Below are positions 58,379-64,000 of a stretch of 64,000 bases of DNA, piece after piece. The stretch spans positions 18,007,423-18,071,422 of the forward strand of contig NC_053416.1 in NCBI RefSeq assembly GCF_016859285.1. The letters run 5' to 3'. Numbering within the stretch: the first letter of the stretch is position 1; each line of letters begins with the position of its first letter. A program made the position numbers and the translations under genes. Under the pieces are notes generated by a model. That model was not told the DNA's origin and did no database searches. It saw nothing but the letters and a program-made list of their open reading frames with translations. Source of the stretch: Xiphias gladius (taxonomy: Eukaryota > Chordata > Actinopteri > Istiophoriformes > Xiphiidae).

Positions 58379-60065
58379 TTCAATCCCGCTCCTTGAAAAA
58401 AGCTGTCTCATGTTTGAGTGCTTGTTTTTCACTCATCCGGCCAGTAGGCGGCAGAATCCGCTTTGTGGTGTTTTGCTCCTCAAATGTTTGGAGAAGACAA
58501 GAAGAAGAACCTTTAGCTTCCCGAATCCATCGGATACGAAGGTAGGTTGACAGCTGATTGCATATATTCATAAAATGAAGTTATTACCAATGCATTTCAT
58601 TTACTTTTATGGCCATTGTGAAAGCAATGTTGTGGTTCTGCGTAAAGCTCACTTGCCTTATTCCCGGTTTGAGCCTTCCTCGAGCGTCAGTCTGTGTTTA
58701 TTGCCAAATTCAAAGTTATGAGCTAACTTCAGTTAGAACTCAAGTTACAAATCCCGTTGACATTATTTGGCAGGTTGAGAGGCTGGTGTTGTTGAGAGAA
58801 CTGACACAGTCTCAAGTGTCGTGTGGAGAAGTCAAGGTGGAAGAGTGAAGTTGAAATGTCAAAAACTAGGTCGTGTAACAGTTAGCTAAGTTGCTACCAC
58901 TGTTCCCGATAAGAAAGAAAAACAAGTATAGCTGCACACAACTAGGATTACAGTTCCCCTTTCCCAAACACTTCCTTAAGATGGTCCGTGTGATAAAGTG
59001 CATGTGTTAACATCTTATAACTGATGTGGCTCAAAATTCCCAACAGAGCCAACTGTCATTTAAAAAATGATCATGCATCAAGTTTATAACAGCGTCACAA
59101 CATTGTAAATGTCCATGTAGCAAAGAGGAACCAACACAATAGCAACACACAATAACAAGAAAACGTGTATCCCATGGTAAGACTTTACTCTAAATCCGTA
59201 AAAGGCAAAGTGATATTTATGTTTGTGCTGTATTGCATTAGTTTATCTTTCTGTTTTGTATCTACCATAAAGTCTGTGACACTAAACCTTTGTTATTTAA
59301 ATCAATCGTAAGTTTAGCAATCAAAAGCGCAGCAAGCTTTAATGATCAAAAGCCTAAAAACAGTAAACCACAATATACACTAACAGAAATTGAGTACATG
59401 ACAACAATTTAGGGAACTGTAATTGTTATATTAATTAATATATAACTATATATACTATAATTGTTATAATGTTGCTATGTTTGCAAACATGTTCAGCTGA
59501 TTTACCGATCCTTATATCCTATATCCTTATACTGATCCTAGTGACATTGAACTTGCTGACCATGTGGTTTATTTGTTTGCATATCGATTGTAAGCATGGG
59601 ATTTTGTATTTAAAAGTAATAATTTAGCAATTTAGTTTTGTACATTCAAACTCTGAAAACTGAGCCTAAGCGATCATAACATACTGAAATAGCGTATTTC
59701 AAAATGGAGTAAAAATACCTTTTTTTAATATCGTCATATTTCACTGCGATAAAAATTAAAGGAAATTTAATGGACATTTATTGTACCTTGCATGTATGTT
59801 TTGGCAAGGTAATGCAGTATCAGGTATTAGGGCAGATACAGGCCGAATAAGCTTCCAGCAGTGGAAACCTGAAAATCTTGTTGGGTGTAAAGTGTAAAGT
59901 TCTTTAAACACCCCGATAGAGAAAATGAGAGATGATACACTGTTTTTTTTTCCATGTTTGTTCTTCTGCAGGTACAGACAGGTTATGGCCAGAGACCATC
60001 CCTGGAAATAAAGTGTTCACATGCTTGTTTTCGGTCACGTTAGTCATTGTCTGACCCTCTGTGAC
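58379..60065 (+). other. Likely NLR promoter, 5' exon and intron
   Basis: A plausible 5' UTR exon ends at 58541 (GAAG before gtaggt). The acceptor ttctgcag ends at 59971, which would start the first coding exon, with 94 bases of leader before the ATG at 60066. The intron between is AT-rich with no other gene. The 5' exon is inferred from splice sites only. Confidence 0.4.
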
Positions 60066-61780
60066 ATGATGGATGACACAGAAATGGACGTGTCAGGCAA
60101 CTCTTCCCTTGGGGATGCAGTGTCTGGTAGAGGACAACAGAGTGTGTCTAATGAAGGTGACGACCTCTACTACATCCCGGAGAGAAGACCATCTCTGGAC
60201 TTAGGACCAGGTCTAATGGATACCAGCCACTGGTACTGAGAGATTTTTCAAGTACTAGCCCAAGGGTCCTCTCTACCTCTAATTCTGGGTAGTATTTTTA
60301 TGGCGAGTAGTAAATATATATCTTAAGTAGAAAAATAAAAAATAGTCCTCCTGATGATAAAGAGACCATAGATTGTATGTCTATGGCAGATACCACACGG
60401 TTATCATTTATTGTCTGCAGAGGGTAAAGTACAAAGTGAAACAAATATCACTTACATCTCATATGTAACAACAAGGATGTCTCCCCTGGCAGACTGAATA
60501 AAGAGCTTAACGTCTATAGCTTCATCAAGTCTGTTTTCACGTTGAAATAATTAAATATATGGGTGTTATATACTTGGATCTAATTTGATGAATGCATCAA
60601 AATAAATCTCTTTCCTTACAATTGGACTTTTTTAATACAGAAGTCAATTTTCTTCAAACAGCAAAGCTTAAAATGGAGTAATTATCTGACATGTGCTATG
60701 TAAGCCTGTGATTGCTTGCTATGTGGTCACCTAGCAATTAAAAAACTCTCATTCTGCCATCCTTCTTTTTTTCTAGGCATTATGTGGACCAGGCCCTGTC
60801 TCCAGCTCTGAGCTACATGTCATTGGCAAGTGCAGAGAGCTCAGTCAAAATGGATGACTTCACGAGGTACAAACAAGACATAGTATTCAGCAAAGCTTAA
60901 ATCAGTCTATACAGTAATGCATTCACCACATTAAATCCAGGAAGCAGCTGTGCCTACAAATACATTGTAAATTGTTGTTACTCTTATTCTATCCAAGGAG
61001 AACTATAATGAAGTCTTGAAGTTACACTGAGAACAATAAAAGTCCTCTTGTTTGCCTGATTTATAGGGTCAAGCTGGACAGAACAGATTCATACTCTAGC
61101 TTGTACTCCTTTGACAGCGATGACTGTGAAAAGAGAATACCCAAGTAAGAAATACACCCATGGCAAGACACTAATACATTTGTGTAAGCGATTACATACT
61201 AGATTACGCTAAAATATGTTTGAATCTCTCCACCGTGGCCTCACCAGGGTTAAAAGGAGAGACGATATTGTCTCAGAGCTTTCTGACACACCTGAGCCAA
61301 TCCAAACCACGAATGAGTTTAGGCATCCTTCTCTCACAGTTAGATTCGTTTTCAAGGTCAGTTTGTGTTCCCATATCATTTGCATGAGTTTGAAAGAAAT
61401 TAAGTACAAAACACCCTTCAGTTCACAGCAACAGCACTGAATTTCACCCTTCTTTTGGAATCAGGCTATCAGTAATACCCTTTGGAAGCTGTCAGGGGAA
61501 AATCTTAAGAGATTCAAATTGATGCTGTGGAAGCATTACCCACAGTCATTCAACGCTCCTTCCCAAAGCATGGACGTGGTGGACCTTGTGGACCGGTTGC
61601 TTGAGTGTTACAGCCTTGAAGTATCTTTGCAGATCACCAAAACCCTTCTTGAGAAGATAGGGCAGAACAAGATGGTTGACTATCTCCATACTTTGTGCAT
61701 CAGAAGTAAGTGCCATCCCTTCTTAATGTCTTATTACTATTAATTTAATCTTAATGAAAGGGATGGATGATTATATTTAC

Positions 61781-61812
<32 letters not shown>

Positions 61813-63425
61813 TTTCCTTTTTTTCAGATGAAGTACGTTCTGATTTAAGTGAGACTCTGAAGAGGACATACATGGAAGTATGTGAGGATTTGGCCATGCA
61901 GGATGAGAGGAAGCCTTTTGACAATGTCTTTACTAATCTCTACATAACCTCACCATGTGATAATGGCCCAAATATTGAACATGAGGTCATGACCATTGAA
62001 AAACTGGACAGCAACCGGGAAGCAGGGAAGCTTCTTTATACCAAGGATATTTTGAGCGCTGAAAGGTTGGAGCGCGCCAACATAAAGTTTGTATTGATCA
62101 CTGGAGTGGCTGGGTCGGGTAAGTCAATGGCAGTCAGAAGGTTAGTCCTCGATTGGATTGAAGAGCGGTCCCACCAACACGTGTCTTTTTTGTTTCCATT
62201 GCCGTTCAGAGAACTCAAACAGTTTAAGGATTCCAAGGTCTCCCTGTTGGAAATAATACAAACACTCTACCCAGAAACAAAAAAACTTAGAGATGAAGAT
62301 TATAGATGCGAAGATTGCAAAATAATGTTCGTCTTTGACGGTCTTGATGAGTACAATGGGAAGCTTGACTTTGAAAACACTGAGCTTCTTGGTGACCACA
62401 CAGATCCCACCACCCTGAACATCATTGTGGTCAACCTCCTCAGAGGGAGGCTGTTCTACCGCGGCCTATTCCTGGTCACTTCTCGGCCGCAAGTAAAGCG
62501 CTGCATTCCTTGGGATATGCATTATGATGAGATGGAGGTGCGTGGATTCTGTGACCCTGAAAAGGATGAGTACTTTAAGAAGAGATTTAAGGACCCAGAT
62601 CAAGCAGCCCAAGTTATTGCGTATATCAACTCTCTCAAAACCCTCCGCATCATGTGCCACCTTCCCTTGTTCTGCTCACTGATTGCTGATGAGTGCCATC
62701 GCATATTTAGGGAACAGGGGGCACGGGCAGAGCTGCCCAGGAGCATCACTTACATGTACACAAAGCTTGTGCTAGCACTCACACGTCAGCATCGCACATT
62801 TAGAGCTCCAAATCGTAGCCCAGATGAAGAAAGAGACTTCCTTATGAAGCTTGGAAAGTTGGCCTTCAAGATGTTGGAACAAGGCCAGTTCAAGATTACC
62901 AGGTCCGACTGGAAAGACATCGGAATCAACGAGGAGGAGGCAGTGATTAACTCTGGCCTGTGCACACAATACACCACAAAGCCATACATCTTGATTCATG
63001 AGAAAGTCTTCAGCTTTATCCACCCCACCATGCAGGAGTACCTGGCTGCCCTTTATGTCTTTCTCTCCTTTATAAACCAGGGGAAGAACATTTTTGAGCA
63101 GCAACTTAAAGACAAGTTCAAGGGGATGTTCAAAGGACAAAAAACTATGGAGCTGTACAAAAGCGCTGTGGACAGAAGCCTGAGCTGTGAGGATGGCAAA
63201 CTGGACATTTTCCTACGTTTCCTGTTTGGAATGGCACTTAAGACCAACCTGGAACTCCTCCAGCCATTCTGCACCTCTTCTGTAAAGTGGCCAACAGTGA
63301 TCGCAGATGCTGCTGCCCTCATCAGGAAGAGGATGAGAGAAAATAATTATTCTGGCAGGAGCATCAATTTGCAGCTCTGCTTGGTGGAGCTGGGTGTGTT
63401 AGAATCAGAGGCAGAAACCTCTTGA
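60066..63425 (+). CDS. NLRC3-like protein: PYD-FISNA-NACHT without LRRs
   Basis: Cytosolic NOD-like receptor, expected to regulate inflammatory signalling by ATP-dependent assembly. Exons: 60066-60232, 60777-60866, 61067-61144, 61248-61356, 61465-61705 and 61828-63425; all GT-AG, phases agree, 760 aa. An in-frame ATG at 60021 would add 15 residues. Exons 1-4 encode a serine/acidic leader (GDDLYYIPERRPSLDLGPG, DSYSSLYSFDSDDCEKR, ELSDTPEPIQ). Exon 5 is a pyrin domain (about 149-228; LWKLSGENLKRFKLMLW, MDVVDLVDRLLE). Exon 6 has the fish-specific FISNA region, then NACHT: Walker A GVAGSGKS (about 320), Walker B IMFVFDGLDEY (about 394-404) and LFLVTSRPQ. The protein stops after RSINLQLCLVELG, where most fish NLRs continue into LRR exons; none is seen to 64000. 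The layout matches zebrafish nlrc3l as I remember it (PYD and NACHT; loss causes inflammation and microglia defects). The family is firm, orthology less so. Confidence 0.9.
61778..61805. repeat. (AT)n microsatellite in the NLR intron before exon 6
   Basis: Alternating AT in the 122-base intron between the pyrin exon and the FISNA/NACHT exon. It ends about 20 bases before the acceptor (ttttcag, ending 61827), close to the expected branch point. Confidence 0.9.
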
Positions 63426-64000
63426 TCTGACTCTTTTAAAACACTGATCACTGCACAAAATCATTTCACTATAAAATGACGACTATGTTTGTTTCCTATT
63501 CAACCAGAATATGCATTAATGGAGCTTTTAATGCATTTAAGAGCCAAACATAAAGTAATCACTTCTTTAGTTCCACAGTTACAAAGCTGAAGAAAAACCA
63601 TCTTTTAAGGAAATGGGAATGGTGTGATTTAATGTCTCTAAATATGGATTTACAGAAGCTGTGTGTTTTTTGTCCCATTTTTATAGAATGCATATATGAT
63701 CCAAGATGTTTGATGTACATAATTAATTATTGCTGGTGTTGCCAGCCAATCTTCTGTTGTGCAAACTATGACTTAGTATTAAAATTCTTTTAAATGCTTT
63801 TTAACTGCACTCTTAACACAATATCATGAGGAATAGGACTATTGTCTGAGCCCAAGTACGATTGGTAAATTGTTATAGGTAAAGTGGCTGTGACATTCAT
63901 GTTTTGGTATATAAGGCAGTAATCACATTGAAGAGCTGTAGTTCTGTAATTTTTTATGCAACACAGCTAAAAAGCATCTTTACTCTGATCCCTGTAGTTT
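63426..64000. other. NLR 3' flank
   Basis: Follows the NLR stop codon. No LRR-type exon was found in any frame. A variant poly(A) signal ATTAAA lies at about 63778-63783. The window ends before the next gene. Confidence 0.5.

Overview
The window is vertebrate genomic DNA from a teleost fish, probably a percomorph. Genes are split by GT-AG introns, (CA)n and (GT)n microsatellites are abundant, several interspersed repeats typical of fish genomes are present, and a teleost-type beta-defensin and a FISNA-NACHT NLR are encoded. There is one assembly gap of 500 Ns (17788-18287). No rRNA or tRNA gene, CRISPR array or bacterial-type operon was seen. All calls come from reading the sequence, splice sites and family knowledge; no database search was run.

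Layout: (1) 1-3151, no gene seen. (2) 3152-3570, minus strand: a compact three-exon beta-defensin whose exons are too short to stand out as ORFs. (3) 6938-7888 and 11721-12680, plus strand: two intact single-exon olfactory receptors about 3.8 kb apart, followed by two perfect long hairpins. (4) 15312-19784, minus strand: a canonical-type poly(A) polymerase, missing its central catalytic exons because of the N gap. (5) 22729-51657, minus strand: the whole coding region of a CNKSR2-type scaffold in 22 exons (SAM, CRIC, PDZ, PH), with an unusual 3' end that lacks the usual C-terminal PDZ ligand. Its introns hold a Tc1-like remnant, a SINE, other fish repeats and long CA/GT arrays. (6) 53474-55925: a recent (or artefactual) 1.23-kb tandem duplication of non-coding DNA. 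(7) 56548-58378: a repeat of the same family as one in the last large cnksr2 intron. (8) 60066-63425, plus strand: an NLRC3-like immune regulator with PYD, FISNA and NACHT domains and no LRRs.

The genes do not form one pathway. Two are innate-immune (defensin, NLRC3-like), two are chemosensory, one makes mRNA poly(A) tails and one is a signalling/synaptic scaffold. I found no convincing new multi-gene system. The most useful leads are the cnksr2 C-terminus, the LRR-less NLR, the perfect palindromes, the tandem duplication and the gap over the poly(A) polymerase active site.
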